Counted from the first letter of the stretch, positions 7,027 through 15,916 are shown. The stretch: 52,339 bases of DNA from CAZMUD01 sp964569715 (GCA_964569715.1 CAZMUD010000003.1:1-52339), one strand, 5' to 3'. Made by a program: numbers and translations. The notes: a model not told the origin generated them from the sequence alone.

Positions 7027-8235
7027 TTATATCCACCTTGTTCTTTTGCTCTGGCTCTTGGCTGAGCCAATGCTGGGCAGGTGCTCGTCTACCAATGACG
7101 ACTCCACCAGTTGCCAGAAGTTCTCTCTATCTACTCCGGTTACCACCGCCTGTTCGTGGGCTTCGCTCAGTGCCACCGGGTATCCCTGCCCCCGCTGGCA
7201 CTGGTCCAAAACCAGGCTATGAGCCAGATTGAGCAGGCTCTCGTCCCTGGCCACCCACTGCGGAATTTCCACCCTGGCTATTTCATCATCCACCCTGAGG
7301 TAAAAGAAATAGACCCGGTGCTCTCCATAGCGCTTGCGGACTACAGACGATTGACTGATAAACAGTGCTGACCTTTCCCCTTGACCTAACAGGTTTGCAA
7401 AAAGCTCCCTGTCCCGAACACCAGCCACCTTATCGCAGTCCCTTTTTTTACAGTCCTGGCAATGGCGGTCAGTGTCAAGAGGGTCATTGGGGCAAAGAGC
7501 TACCCGCAGGGCATTGACGACATCGGTGCTGCGGGGGAAGCTAATATAGCTGGCAAGAGCAAGCCTCTTGTCCTTATTGAGCTTTTTCATCTGGTCAAGA
7601 TAGTTTAAAAAGCCGTTATCCAGCAGTGCCTCGGTGACAAATTCGGGGTAAGCCTCCAGCCCCCAGAGAATAAGCGAGCCATCAAGCAATGCCAGGGTTG
7701 AGCTGCCCGCCGGCAGTTCGGCTGCCAGCTCAGCCAGCCGCTGACACTCATCCACACCACGCTTGATACCTAAAAGGGCGCCTTCTACCGGTTGCTCACG
7801 ACCCCTGACCCCGGCCGGAGCAATAACCAGGTCTTCATCTCCGGCATAGAGGCGGGGAAAGCTATCAAGGACGGCACCAGGATTGGCACCATAATGAAAA
7901 ACAACGCTACCTATATTTATGAGAAAACACCTTGTCGACCGGTGGCGGTCAACATCAATATGAGAACCATCGGTAGCGATGACAGTGAATTCGGCAGGAA
8001 GGGGTGGTGATTTACAGTGCTGGTCAAGTCCATCCTTCACTTGTGAAAGACCAGCCACCAGCCAGGTAGTCTTACTGGCTACAATCTTCTTTCTTAAATA
8101 ATCGATGTCGGTAGTTTTACTACGGAGGACATCCAGGGCATAGTTCAGGTGCTTTCGCTTTTCCTCACCACCAGCCTTCAGCCGGGCGACCATTCCCCCA
8201 ACCTGTGAAGCCACCTTGGTTAAATCTAACGACAC
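7027..8235 (-). CDS. nurA: NurA-domain 5'-3' nuclease
   Basis: A 402-residue protein with the NurA signature: a catalytic Asp in TVIATDGSHID (D89-G90-S91) at the start of an RNase H-like fold, a second acidic stretch LALLDGSLILW near 205, and a C-terminal conserved His and Glu region. NurA resects DNA ends with HerA, which is encoded 3 kb downstream on the same strand. An internal Cys cluster (CPN, then HCQDCKKRDC near 275-285) could bind zinc or an Fe-S cluster. The start is GTG at 8235, immediately after AGGAGAG. The family call is good; the Cys cluster function is inference. Confidence 0.85.
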   Translation of the reverse strand: MSLDLTKVASQVGGMVARLKAGGEEKRKHLNYALDVLRSKTTDIDYLRKKIVASKTTWLVAGLSQVKDGLDQHCKSPPLPAEFTVIATDGSHIDVDRHRSTRCFLINIGSVVFHYGANPGAVLDSFPRLYAGDEDLVIAPAGVRGREQPVEGALLGIKRGVDECQRLAELAAELPAGSSTLALLDGSLILWGLEAYPEFVTEALLDNGFLNYLDQMKKLNKDKRLALASYISFPRSTDVVNALRVALCPNDPLDTDRHCQDCKKRDCDKVAGVRDRELFANLLGQGERSALFISQSSVVRKRYGEHRVYFFYLRVDDEIARVEIPQWVARDESLLNLAHSLVLDQCQRGQGYPVALSEAHEQAVVTGVDRENFWQLVESSLVDEHLPSIGSAKSQSKRTRWI

Positions 8236-8262
8236 CTCTCCTGCCCCTGACCCTCTGTTTTA

Positions 8263-9219
8263 CTATCTCAGGATGCCCCTTACAATAACATCCACCGCCT
8301 CGTTCTCGTCCAGCCCTCTTGCCATCAGTGTCTCTATCTGTCTCCTGTCTATACTACCGATAGCTGCTTCATGAGTTACCTTAGCCTTCTCATTAGTTAC
8401 CGAGACAATAGGTATTGCCTTGGCTACTGCCTCTTCGCCGTTAACCAGCTCAATACAATCAACATGCCCCCGGGCATAAGGGGCATTCCCGTAGGTTTCA
8501 CCTATAACCTCGGCTGTGGCTCTATCTGTCAGCACCACCCTGGTCTTTATCAGGCTTCGGGCGCCATCAGCATCCAGGTTCACTCTTTCCGCTATCTTGA
8601 TAATATCATCCTTCTTGCCATAGACCTTGGCTATTAGCTCAGCTACGCTCCTGGCGCCAGAAAAAACCTCATAATCAAAGTCAAGTTTGCCGACACAGCC
8701 CTCAACCAGGCTGAAGGTGTTTTCATACAAAGCCTTCTCACCCAGGGTAATCTTGGCTTTAGGAATCACCTCAATCCCGCCAAAATCGCCGTGATAGTGA
8801 GTCTCTCCATAGTTAAAGCTGGCATTATCGCCAATAGTTATCACCGCATCCATCTTGTGGATTATGTGAACGGCATTAGGGAAAATGCAGTGAGCAATTA
8901 CCCCGACTTCAGCCCCGCTCCCCACCTCCACCTGCAATTCAATCTCCTGTAAGCCTTCCTCGGGCAAAACGCCGAAACACAGGTGAACAGGGCGCTTTAC
9001 TTTAATACCCTCTTCCACCAACAGTTCAGCCATAATGCCGTTTTCTTTAGGCTCATATCTCAGCCTAACGCCCGGGACTCCATCAGCACTGAGCACCCGG
9101 TTCTCATGAACAACCAGCTTGGCTACATCCTTATTTAGTAAAGCACTCCGGTCGCCTCCAGCCTTTCCATAGGCATCAACCATTGCCTCATATTCTTTCT
9201 CAACCGAGTAAGTAGTCAT
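8263..9219 (-). CDS. sufB: SufB/SufD-family Fe-S scaffold (short, SmsB-like)
   Basis: A 318-residue beta-helix scaffold of the SufBD family that assembles Fe-S clusters together with the SufC ATPase. Family features include the core strands RPVHLCFGVLPEEG, then HCIFPNAVHIIHKMDAVITIGDNASFNYGE and the C-terminal HEAAIGSIDRRQIETLMARGLDENEAVDVIVRGI, the usual SufC-contact region. It is much shorter than E. coli SufB (about 495 residues). Its ATG overlaps the sufC stop by 4 bases. No sufS, sufU, sufE or sufD is adjacent. The two-gene order sufC-sufB fits the minimal SUF-like systems called SMS. Confidence 0.9.
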   Translation of the reverse strand: MTTYSVEKEYEAMVDAYGKAGGDRSALLNKDVAKLVVHENRVLSADGVPGVRLRYEPKENGIMAELLVEEGIKVKRPVHLCFGVLPEEGLQEIELQVEVGSGAEVGVIAHCIFPNAVHIIHKMDAVITIGDNASFNYGETHYHGDFGGIEVIPKAKITLGEKALYENTFSLVEGCVGKLDFDYEVFSGARSVAELIAKVYGKKDDIIKIAERVNLDADGARSLIKTRVVLTDRATAEVIGETYGNAPYARGHVDCIELVNGEEAVAKAIPIVSVTNEKAKVTHEAAIGSIDRRQIETLMARGLDENEAVDVIVRGILR

Positions 9220-9971
9220 AACTTTTTACCCTCGTCGGCTGGCTCACCAATACGCTCGTATATCGGCTCATTAATATGGGGGCATGTCCGGCAGTTATTC
9301 TTGAACCACAGGCTCATTTCCTCCGGTGCCCCCGTCATTAGTACTTTGCCGGCACACAGCACGGACACCCTGTGGGCTATTTCCACCGTTTGCTCACTAT
9401 GGGTAATCAGCAGAACCGATGCCCCCTGCTTATTCATTTCCACTATGCTACCCAGAATGGAGGGTAATGACACAATATCTATGCCAGAATCGGGCTCATC
9501 CAATATAGCCAATTTGGGTTGCATAGCCAGCACCGAGGCTAGCTCTATCCTTTTCCTCTCACCACCACTCAGGGTGCTATCAACATCTCTATCCAAATAA
9601 CGTTCTGGCTCCATGCCTACCATCCACAAGCAACGTTTAACCTGCTCAATCCCGATATTATGGCCACTGAGCTTGAGGTAGTCCCTCACCCTCAACCCTT
9701 CAATCCTGGCTGGCTCTTGCCAGGTCAGGCTCATCCCCTTCCTGGCTCGCTGAGAAACAGACAGGTCGGCAATATCCTGTCCTTTAAAAATCACCCTTCC
9801 CCCGCTAGGCTGGTAATTATTTACCCCCATTATGAGGTAAGCCAGAGTGGTCTTACCGGTCCCGTTCTCGCCCAATATGCCATGTATTTCACCCTCATTA
9901 ATATGCAGGCTTAAGTCTTCGATTATCGACTTACCATTCAACCTCAACTGGAGATTTTCAATTTCCAGCAT
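9216..9971 (-). CDS. sufC: SufC-family Fe-S assembly ATPase
   Basis: An ABC-type ATPase that drives Fe-S assembly on the SufB scaffold in the cytosol. Using the ATG at 9971, which has a GGGAGGTG ribosome site, it has 251 residues beginning MLEIENLQLRLNGK. Walker A is GENGTGKTT near residue 35, the signature is LSGGERKRIELA near 140, and Walker B is KLAILDEPDSGID near 160. The C-terminus has an unusual CRTCPHINEPIYERIGEP tail with a CxxC. It is coupled to the SufB-like gene downstream. A sigma-70-like promoter lies upstream at 10009-10037. Confidence 0.92.
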   Translation of the reverse strand: MLEIENLQLRLNGKSIIEDLSLHINEGEIHGILGENGTGKTTLAYLIMGVNNYQPSGGRVIFKGQDIADLSVSQRARKGMSLTWQEPARIEGLRVRDYLKLSGHNIGIEQVKRCLWMVGMEPERYLDRDVDSTLSGGERKRIELASVLAMQPKLAILDEPDSGIDIVSLPSILGSIVEMNKQGASVLLITHSEQTVEIAHRVSVLCAGKVLMTGAPEEMSLWFKNNCRTCPHINEPIYERIGEPADEGKKL

Positions 9972-10008
9972 TCTATCACCTCCCAACTCAATACGCTTAT
10001 TCAGAAAA

Positions 10009-10037
10009 AGTATAATTCATTAAGGTCACGAACTCAA
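10009..10037 (-). promoter_or_regulatory. Promoter for sufCB
   Basis: Read on the minus strand: -35 TTGAGT (10037-10032), a 17-base spacer, and -10 TATACT (10014-10009). The sufC ATG at 9971 follows with a GGGAGGTG ribosome site. Confidence 0.6.
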
Positions 10038-10061
10038 GTAACACCCAGAGATTTTCATTAT

Positions 10062-10216
10062 TAACCTCACCCCCTTTATCCCCCTCTCCTTACCGAGGAG
10101 AGGGGGAAGATATACAAGAAGAGGGGCTAACGCCCCTCTTAAACACCCACACCAGGTCAGGCTCTTCAGCAGGGGAAGGCAATTTCTTTAGCGGGGTTTC
10201 GCCCCTTCAAACTTCC
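10062..10216. repeat. Interspersed double-hairpin repeat, about two units
   Basis: Edge AACCTCACCCCCTTTATCC, hairpin A (CCCCCTCTCCT, TACCG, AGGAGAGGGGG), hairpin B variant AAGAGGGGC-TAAC-GCCCCTCTT, then a degenerate second unit ending GCGGGGTTTCGCCCC. The rest of this gap, 10217-10401, shows no gene or clear promoter. Confidence 0.8.
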
Positions 10217-10401
10217 CGTTATAGATGACCCCCAAGCAAAGCTCCTCGCAAAGACACAGAAACTACCGGGGCTTGAACCGAACTCAAGTCGGGAGGGGGC
10301 TTACGCTGTAATAAATGAACTCAATACCAATCCGGAGGCATCGAGGGAACTGGTATGCTACAATGATTCTAAATAACTATTAGGTTGAAAAAGGTGCCTT
10401 T

Positions 10402-11025
10402 GTGCTCGCATTTCTGCTTAGTCTGGTCGTAATCTCATTATCCGGGGTAATGATGCCCGGGCCGATGTTTGCCGTCACCGTAGCCAAAAGCTATAAATCC
10501 CGGTTTGCCGGCACACAGATAGCCCTGGGGCACGCCATAGTAGAAATCCCCCTGATGCTGCTCATCTACTTTGGCTTTGCCCGATTCTTTCAGCATGAGC
10601 TGGCGCAGTTCATCCTGAGTGTGGTTGGTGGGGCTATCTTAATCTGGCTTGGTATAGGTATGTTCAGGGCAAAAACGAGGGTTATAGAGGTAGGCAAGGA
10701 CTTACCCTATAACTCGGTTGTCGCCGGAGTAGTTACCAGCGCCCTCAATCCATTTTTTATTCTGTGGTGGGCAACTATAGGCAGCATGCTTATCATGAAC
10801 TCACTGGAATTCGGCATCACCGGCTTTGCCCTGCTTATTCCCGTTCACTGGCTGTGTGACCTGGCCTGGCTTTCATTTGTCTCAGTGCTGATTTATAAAA
10901 CTCAGTCGCTCTGGGGAAAGAAATTTCAGCAAGGGCTGTTCATTACCTGCAGCCTATTACTCATCGGGCTTGGGGGTTGGTTCCTGGTATCCGGCCTCCA
11001 GTTAGGTTTTAGGTTGCTCCATTAG
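10402..11025 (+). CDS. LysE-family amino-acid exporter
   Basis: A 207-residue integral membrane protein of the LysE/RhtB translocator family, which exports amino acids or small metabolites. The N-terminus MLAFLLSLVVISLSGVMMPGPMFAVTVAKSY contains the family motif G-x-M-x-PGP near residue 20. About six hydrophobic segments are visible, with NPFFILWW near 115, another conserved LysE position. The start is GTG at 10402, with AAAAGGTG upstream. Its stop overlaps the last 4 bases of the convergent CDF gene. The substrate cannot be told from sequence. Confidence 0.85.
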   Translation: MLAFLLSLVVISLSGVMMPGPMFAVTVAKSYKSRFAGTQIALGHAIVEIPLMLLIYFGFARFFQHELAQFILSVVGGAILIWLGIGMFRAKTRVIEVGKDLPYNSVVAGVVTSALNPFFILWWATIGSMLIMNSLEFGITGFALLIPVHWLCDLAWLSFVSVLIYKTQSLWGKKFQQGLFITCSLLLIGLGGWFLVSGLQLGFRLLH

Positions 11026-11960
11026 GTGTCAGTCTTTTGCTGGCCAAGTGTTACATCTATGCGCAGGCTACACGAGGAGACAAGGCACTGGTCGCACTCC
11101 GTGCTACAGGGTTCAACATGGATAGTCACATCAGAATTAGGTAACCTATTCTCTATATCCTGTTCCAAATGGTCGCACACCTGGTGTGCTTCTTCCAAAC
11201 TGGCATTCTTGGGCAGCATAAGGTGAAGGTCAATGAAACGCTGGCTTCCTGCCTTGCGAGTACGCATTTCGTGGAAACCGACTAGCTGGCTGCTGTGCTC
11301 CTCAATACAGGAGATTATCTCATCCTCTTCCACTTTGGGTAACCTGACATCCACCAGCTCACCAAATGACTTCCTCATTACGTCATAGGCTGCTTTTAGA
11401 ATTAATAGGGCTACCCCTAGGGCAATAATAGGGTCAAGAATACTAAGCCCGGTAAAGCGTATAACCACCAACGCCACCAGCACTCCTGCAGCAGAATAGA
11501 CATCGACAGCAATATTGCGAGCCGATGCCTCTAGTGCTATTGAGTCTGTAGCCCGTGATACCTTATGTAGGTGACGGGAAAGGAAGATGCTGACTATTAT
11601 GGAAAACAGCATAACCCCTATTCCAGCTTCAGTCAGCTCTACCGTAGTACCCACTATTATCCGGCGCACTGCCGAATAGATTATCAAACCACCAGCAGCA
11701 AAAATCAGCACCGCCTGCACTATAGCGGCGATACCCTCTACTTTACCGTGGCCGAAGGGGTGTTCCTCATCAGCCGGCATACTAGCCACTCTAACAGCAA
11801 AGAAGATGACGACTATGGCAAATAGGTCAAGGAAGCTATCCGCTGCCTGGGCCGTGATGCTGATGCTCCCGGTTATGACCGCCACTACTACCTTGAATAC
11901 AATCAGCACAATTACGACGGCAAGAGAGAGCTTAGCTGCCCCACTTCTGGTAGAAAACAT
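11022..11960 (-). CDS. Cation diffusion facilitator (CDF) metal exporter
   Basis: A 312-residue CDF-family transporter that exports divalent metals (Zn, Fe, Mn or Co) in exchange for protons. About six membrane helices occupy the first 200 residues. The metal-site motifs ADSFLDLFA near residue 40 and HPFGHGKVEGIAA near 70 are present, followed by the cytoplasmic ferredoxin-like domain ending in DVTIHVEP. An extra Cys-rich tail (CSTECDQCLVSSC, about residues 285-298) is unusual and may tune metal binding. It converges with the LysE gene and is 6 bases from the end of secF upstream, so it may be cotranscribed with secDF. Confidence 0.92.
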   Translation of the reverse strand: MFSTRSGAAKLSLAVVIVLIVFKVVVAVITGSISITAQAADSFLDLFAIVVIFFAVRVASMPADEEHPFGHGKVEGIAAIVQAVLIFAAGGLIIYSAVRRIIVGTTVELTEAGIGVMLFSIIVSIFLSRHLHKVSRATDSIALEASARNIAVDVYSAAGVLVALVVIRFTGLSILDPIIALGVALLILKAAYDVMRKSFGELVDVRLPKVEEDEIISCIEEHSSQLVGFHEMRTRKAGSQRFIDLHLMLPKNASLEEAHQVCDHLEQDIENRLPNSDVTIHVEPCSTECDQCLVSSCSLRIDVTLGQQKTDT

Positions 11961-11966
11961 CGCCCA

Positions 11967-12863
11967 TTACCTCCCCTCGGCTTTACCCCGTCTGCCCTTC
12001 TTCCAGACTACCAGCAACTGAGGAGCAATACAGAGGGAGCTATAGGTTCCGGCAATAATGCCAATCAGTAGAACTACGGCGAAATTCTGAATCGATGCCC
12101 CGACAAAGAGCAACAGGGCTAATACCATAAATAGTGTGGTTAAGCTCGTATTCAAGGAACGGCTCAAAGTCTCGACCAGGCTATTATTAACGACCACCTC
12201 GAAGCCAACCCGCTCACCCTTTAACAGATTCTCGCGTATTCTATCAAAAACGACCACAGTATTATTCACACTATAACCAATAACCGCCAGAATGCCGGTA
12301 ACGAACATCAAATTGATTTCCCAGTCCAGTAGGCCACCGAGAATAGAAAAAGCCCCCACTGCCACCAGGGTATCATGAACCAGGGCTACTATGGCACAGG
12401 TGCCATAATGGAAAGGGTTCGGCATTCTATGAAATGCCCAGGTGATATAAAGTAGTATGCCGATGGCGGCTATAGCTACAGCAATAGCCGCATTCTGCGC
12501 TGTCTCGGCAGCTACCATGGGCGAAACGATATCGAACTCCCTAACTTCAAGAGCACCAAATCTAGCGGTTAGCCCTGCCTCCAGTTCAGTCTTAGCCTCA
12601 CCGCTCAGCTCTGGTAAACGGATTAAGAATTCATCCTCTCCGACGCTTTGAATAATGACATTGGCATAGCCTAAACCAGCCAGTTCCTTTCTCAATCCAC
12701 CCTGGTCTACTTCCTGCTCAAAGCCGACTGTCATCATTGAGCCGCTACTAAATTCAACCCCAGCTTTGAGACCAAAGGTCGCCAGAGAGATAATACAAAC
12801 AAGTATTACCACACCGGAGATAAGAAAGAACCAGAACCTTTTGCCGACAATATCAAACATCAT
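11967..12863 (-). CDS. secF: Protein translocase subunit SecF
   Basis: A 298-residue accessory subunit of the Sec translocon that uses the proton or sodium gradient to help pull proteins across the membrane. It shows one N-terminal membrane helix, a periplasmic domain with the GVEFSSGSMM motif (the family's GxDFxGG region) near residue 33, and five further helices with VIGYSVNNTVVVFDRIREN near 195, the standard SecD/F signature. The ATG at 12863 overlaps the secD stop by 4 bases (ATGA). The gene order cca-secD-secF runs on the minus strand. Confidence 0.96.
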   Translation of the reverse strand: MMFDIVGKRFWFFLISGVVILVCIISLATFGLKAGVEFSSGSMMTVGFEQEVDQGGLRKELAGLGYANVIIQSVGEDEFLIRLPELSGEAKTELEAGLTARFGALEVREFDIVSPMVAAETAQNAAIAVAIAAIGILLYITWAFHRMPNPFHYGTCAIVALVHDTLVAVGAFSILGGLLDWEINLMFVTGILAVIGYSVNNTVVVFDRIRENLLKGERVGFEVVVNNSLVETLSRSLNTSLTTLFMVLALLLFVGASIQNFAVVLLIGIIAGTYSSLCIAPQLLVVWKKGRRGKAEGR

Positions 12864-14206
12864 TTCCTTCCCAGGTGAGGGCTAAATAGCCGGGTCCGCT
12901 GTGCCAGGGGAGTGGCCACGAATAAAAGCAGCAAGGTCCGGGTAACTACAATAGCCGTAAACATACTTACCGCCACACCGATAAAAAGGGTCAGGGCAAA
13001 GCCCATTACCGGGGCGCTGGCGACAATACTACTGCCTAACCAGTAGAGAATGCCACAGACAATAAAGGTGGTTACATTGCTATCCCTGATAGCAGTCCAG
13101 GCACGATTAAAGCCGGCCTCAATAGCTGCCCCCAGTGTCCGCCCGGCTCTAAGTTCTTCCTTCATTCGCTCAAAGATAAGCACATTGGCATCCACCGCCA
13201 TACCTATAGACAGGATAAAGCCACCCAGTCCAGCCAGGGTAAGGGTGACCGGTATCAACTTAAATAGTGCCATTACCAGGGCACCATAGAAAACCAAAGC
13301 CAGGCTAGCTAAAACTCCAGATAAGCGGTAGTAAAAAATCATAAACAACATAACTATTACTATCCCAATCAGCCCTGCCTTGATACTCATTTCAACGAAA
13401 TCAGAACCCAGTATGGGCGATACAGTTTGGTCATAGATTATTTCAAGAGGCACGGGTAGGCGGCCAGCATTCAACTGCTTAGATAACCGCTCAGCATCAG
13501 TCAAGCTCAATCCCGTAATTTCACCCCTATCTACAATCGTCGACCGAACAATAGGAGCAATAGGGAATCCATCCTCTCCCAGCAGGGCCTCATTACCCTC
13601 AAAGATGCCTAATGGCTTATCGGGGGCAAGCCGTCCGGTAATTTCCTCAGATAGCTTGCTCCCCTCCTCGTCCCATTCAAATATTAGCCGTAGTCCGCCC
13701 AGATTATCCCGGTCTAGATAGGTATTTTCCCTAAAGTAGCGGCTGGTCAGCTCCTTTTCCTCACCGTCAAACACTGCCGTAGCCGGCTTCCATCTACCCA
13801 GCTTATTCTCCCACCTCGCCTCTTCGTCCTCGGCAGCCAGTTCGCCAAACTCCAGTACCGCCACACGGGAGAGACTCTCTTTTTCCTTATCAGTAATGCT
13901 CAGCCCGGGCAGTTCAACCACAATTCGGTCGCTGCCCTGTCTCTGGATAAGTGGCTCGGTTACCCCCATTGGGTTAATTCGGTTACCGAGGATTTCCTTT
14001 ACTCCATCCATAGCACCATCTCTCTCACCTGGCTCTAACGAAGACAGGTCAGCCCGATAAACGATATGAATGCCACCCTGCAAATCCAACCCCAGCCTTA
14101 TTCCCCGCTTACCCAGGAGCCCCTCTTCAACAGGCAAAACTATGCACGCAGCCAGGGCAAAAATTATCAATGCTACTATGAAAACCTGTGTATTTCTTCT
14201 AGGCAT
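12860..14206 (-). CDS. secD: Protein translocase subunit SecD
   Basis: A 448-residue partner of SecF. The N-terminal helix is followed by RLGLDLQGGIHIVYR near residue 36 (the LGLDLxGG motif), a periplasmic P1 domain, and six membrane helices with LSIGMAVDANVLIFERMKEELRAG near 335. It overlaps the cca stop by 8 bases and secF by 4. The length is normal for a SecD from a bacterium with separate secD and secF genes. Confidence 0.96.
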   Translation of the reverse strand: MPRRNTQVFIVALIIFALAACIVLPVEEGLLGKRGIRLGLDLQGGIHIVYRADLSSLEPGERDGAMDGVKEILGNRINPMGVTEPLIQRQGSDRIVVELPGLSITDKEKESLSRVAVLEFGELAAEDEEARWENKLGRWKPATAVFDGEEKELTSRYFRENTYLDRDNLGGLRLIFEWDEEGSKLSEEITGRLAPDKPLGIFEGNEALLGEDGFPIAPIVRSTIVDRGEITGLSLTDAERLSKQLNAGRLPVPLEIIYDQTVSPILGSDFVEMSIKAGLIGIVIVMLFMIFYYRLSGVLASLALVFYGALVMALFKLIPVTLTLAGLGGFILSIGMAVDANVLIFERMKEELRAGRTLGAAIEAGFNRAWTAIRDSNVTTFIVCGILYWLGSSIVASAPVMGFALTLFIGVAVSMFTAIVVTRTLLLLFVATPLAQRTRLFSPHLGRK

Positions 14207-15725
14207 ACTTTTCCCTTACTCTCTCAATAAAGGCTAGCGCCTCCTGTCGGTTAGTCACCTCTCCCGAGGCTTGCGCTTCACGCACTGCCTCCAGAATTTC
14301 TCCAATTTTAGGTCCCGGGCTCACAGCGAAGGTATTGATTAGGTCATGTCCGTCAACCAGCTTGGGTGGGCGAACTATACCCTCCTCGCGAAAACGCTGA
14401 CCGATTACATAATCAACTAATTGGACATGCTCCTGCCAGGTAGCCAAGTCCAGATTGGGGCCCCTGGTAGCCAGATGGTCAGCCAGGCTCAGGAAAAGTA
14501 TATCGATGCCAGCCTCTCCGGTATCACGAAAGTATCGGTAAATAGCCCGGCGAGAGGGAAGCTCATCATGACTCATCTGGCCCGGTCGAAGGTGATGCCT
14601 TACCACAGTCTCTACCAGCTTTACCTCTTTGCTACTAAATCTCAGCCTTTCCAGTATATTAGCCGCTATAGCTGCTCCCTCCTTAGCATGCCCCAAGAAA
14701 CGCATCCGACCACCAGCATCAATAGCCTTGGTTTGAGGTTTGGCAACATCATGGAGGAGCGCCACCAGTTTGAGTAGTAACCTTCTGGTGCTACCGCTGT
14801 TAACTTCCCGGTCAAAGTGCTGAGCCAGCACTGCTGACCACGGAACGGCAGCCAGAACCTCGCCACTGGCATATTCCCAGGCCCCCTGCCTGAGCAGAAA
14901 GTCAACAGCAATCACCGTCTTAAGAGAGTGCTCAAAAACATTCCAGAAGTGCTCTTTGGGCTGTTCAACCCCCTTTGTCTCGGCCAGTTCTGGAAACACA
15001 GCCGTTAGTAAGCTCAATTCATCAAGGTAGGGTAGAAATTGTCCAGCATCAGGAACAGCCAGAAGCCGTAGTAGCTCTTCTCTTACTCGCTCACCGGCTA
15101 TACTACTTATAAGATAAGCGTAACGCCGAATTAGAGCCTCAGTCTTCTTATCGATACTAAAACCAAGCTCGGTAGCCAAACGCACCGCCCGTAGTAAGCG
15201 TACCGCATCCGATTCAAAAGCCGTCTCAGCAACTACCCGAATCACCCTCTGGCTAAGGTCACCCCAGCCGTTAAAAGGGTCTATCAGTTGAATATCAGAA
15301 AAGCCCTTCCCGAACTGGCTAAGGTCAATTGCCATGGCATCTATAGTGAAATCACGCCGTGCCAGGTCCTGCTTGATGCTGCCTTTAAATGTGGAGAAAT
15401 CAAGCTCCCATTGAGCCTTGGTTGAGGGTGCTCCCTTATCAACCAGAACTACCCTGCCCACCCTATTTACCCTATCCAACAGGACATACTTACCACCAAG
15501 AGCATTAGCTACCTTGGGAGCAACTTCCAGGGCGTCAGAGGCTACAGCAAAGTCAATATCAGCCGTATCCCGCCCCAGCAGCACGTCACGCACCAACCCA
15601 CCAACGACATAAGACTCGATATCTTGCTCGGCGAGAAAATTGCCTACCTTGCTCACTAGTAACCAGACCTTGGACTCAAGCAAACTGCTGAAAGAGTCCT
15701 TCAAGCCTGCTTCAGCAAAGCCCAT
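14199..15725 (-). CDS. cca: CCA tRNA nucleotidyltransferase / poly(A) polymerase with HD domain
   Basis: A class II nucleotidyltransferase that adds or repairs the 3' CCA end of tRNA. The N-terminal domain has the catalytic YVVGGLVRDVLLGRDTADIDFAV (G-G-x-V-R-D and D-x-D), then RRDFTIDAMAI and the neck motif RLLRAVRLATELGF. A C-terminal HD domain (ALLHDVAKP, then GHAKEGA and RHHLRPG) suggests phosphohydrolase activity. I prefer the ATG at 15725 (508 residues) with AAGGTGGT upstream over the TTG nine codons earlier. A promoter at 15796-15824 faces this gene. Confidence 0.94.
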   Translation of the reverse strand: MGFAEAGLKDSFSSLLESKVWLLVSKVGNFLAEQDIESYVVGGLVRDVLLGRDTADIDFAVASDALEVAPKVANALGGKYVLLDRVNRVGRVVLVDKGAPSTKAQWELDFSTFKGSIKQDLARRDFTIDAMAIDLSQFGKGFSDIQLIDPFNGWGDLSQRVIRVVAETAFESDAVRLLRAVRLATELGFSIDKKTEALIRRYAYLISSIAGERVREELLRLLAVPDAGQFLPYLDELSLLTAVFPELAETKGVEQPKEHFWNVFEHSLKTVIAVDFLLRQGAWEYASGEVLAAVPWSAVLAQHFDREVNSGSTRRLLLKLVALLHDVAKPQTKAIDAGGRMRFLGHAKEGAAIAANILERLRFSSKEVKLVETVVRHHLRPGQMSHDELPSRRAIYRYFRDTGEAGIDILFLSLADHLATRGPNLDLATWQEHVQLVDYVIGQRFREEGIVRPPKLVDGHDLINTFAVSPGPKIGEILEAVREAQASGEVTNRQEALAFIERVREKYA

Positions 15726-15795
15726 TCTCACCACCTTCGCTTTTAATCTCAATTAGCCTCAAACCTTTCCACCCACTCTCACCACCTAAAGCTAA

Positions 15796-15824
15796 ACTAT
15801 ACTACCAGTTGACTAATTTATCAA
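15796..15824 (-). promoter_or_regulatory. Promoter for cca-secD-secF
   Basis: On the minus strand: -35 TTGATA (15824-15819), a 17-base spacer, and -10 TATAGT (15801-15796). A perfect 12-base palindrome GCTTTATAAAGC at 15830-15841 lies between this promoter and the divergent HTH-gene promoter. Confidence 0.6.
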
Positions 15825-15857
15825 GAGATGCTTTATAAAGCAATTCATCCATACTAC

Positions 15858-15886
15858 TTGACAAATGGCACAATTGTTGCTATTAT
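15858..15886 (+). promoter_or_regulatory. Promoter of HTH regulator gene
   Basis: Consensus-like sigma-70 promoter: -35 TTGACA at 15858-15863, exactly 17 bases, then -10 TATTAT at 15881-15886. The start codon at 15917 is preceded by AGAGG. Confidence 0.75.
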
Positions 15887-15900
15887 ATAGCCACTTGTCA
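15859..15900. promoter_or_regulatory. Inverted-repeat operator over the HTH gene promoter
   Basis: An 11-base inverted repeat with one mismatch: TGACAAATGGC at 15859-15869 and GCCACTTGTCA at 15890-15900. The arms are 31 bases apart centre to centre, about three helical turns on one DNA face, and bracket the -10 element. A smaller palindrome ACAATTGT at 15870-15877 sits in the spacer. The placement suggests autoregulation by the HTH protein. Confidence 0.55.
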
Positions 15901-15916
15901 CCATAGAGGCACAGCC

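Noticed and set aside
10217..10401. Possible tRNA or riboswitch before the LysE-type gene
   Set aside because: No cloverleaf, T-loop sequence or known aptamer core could be drawn; only short GC-rich pairs were seen.
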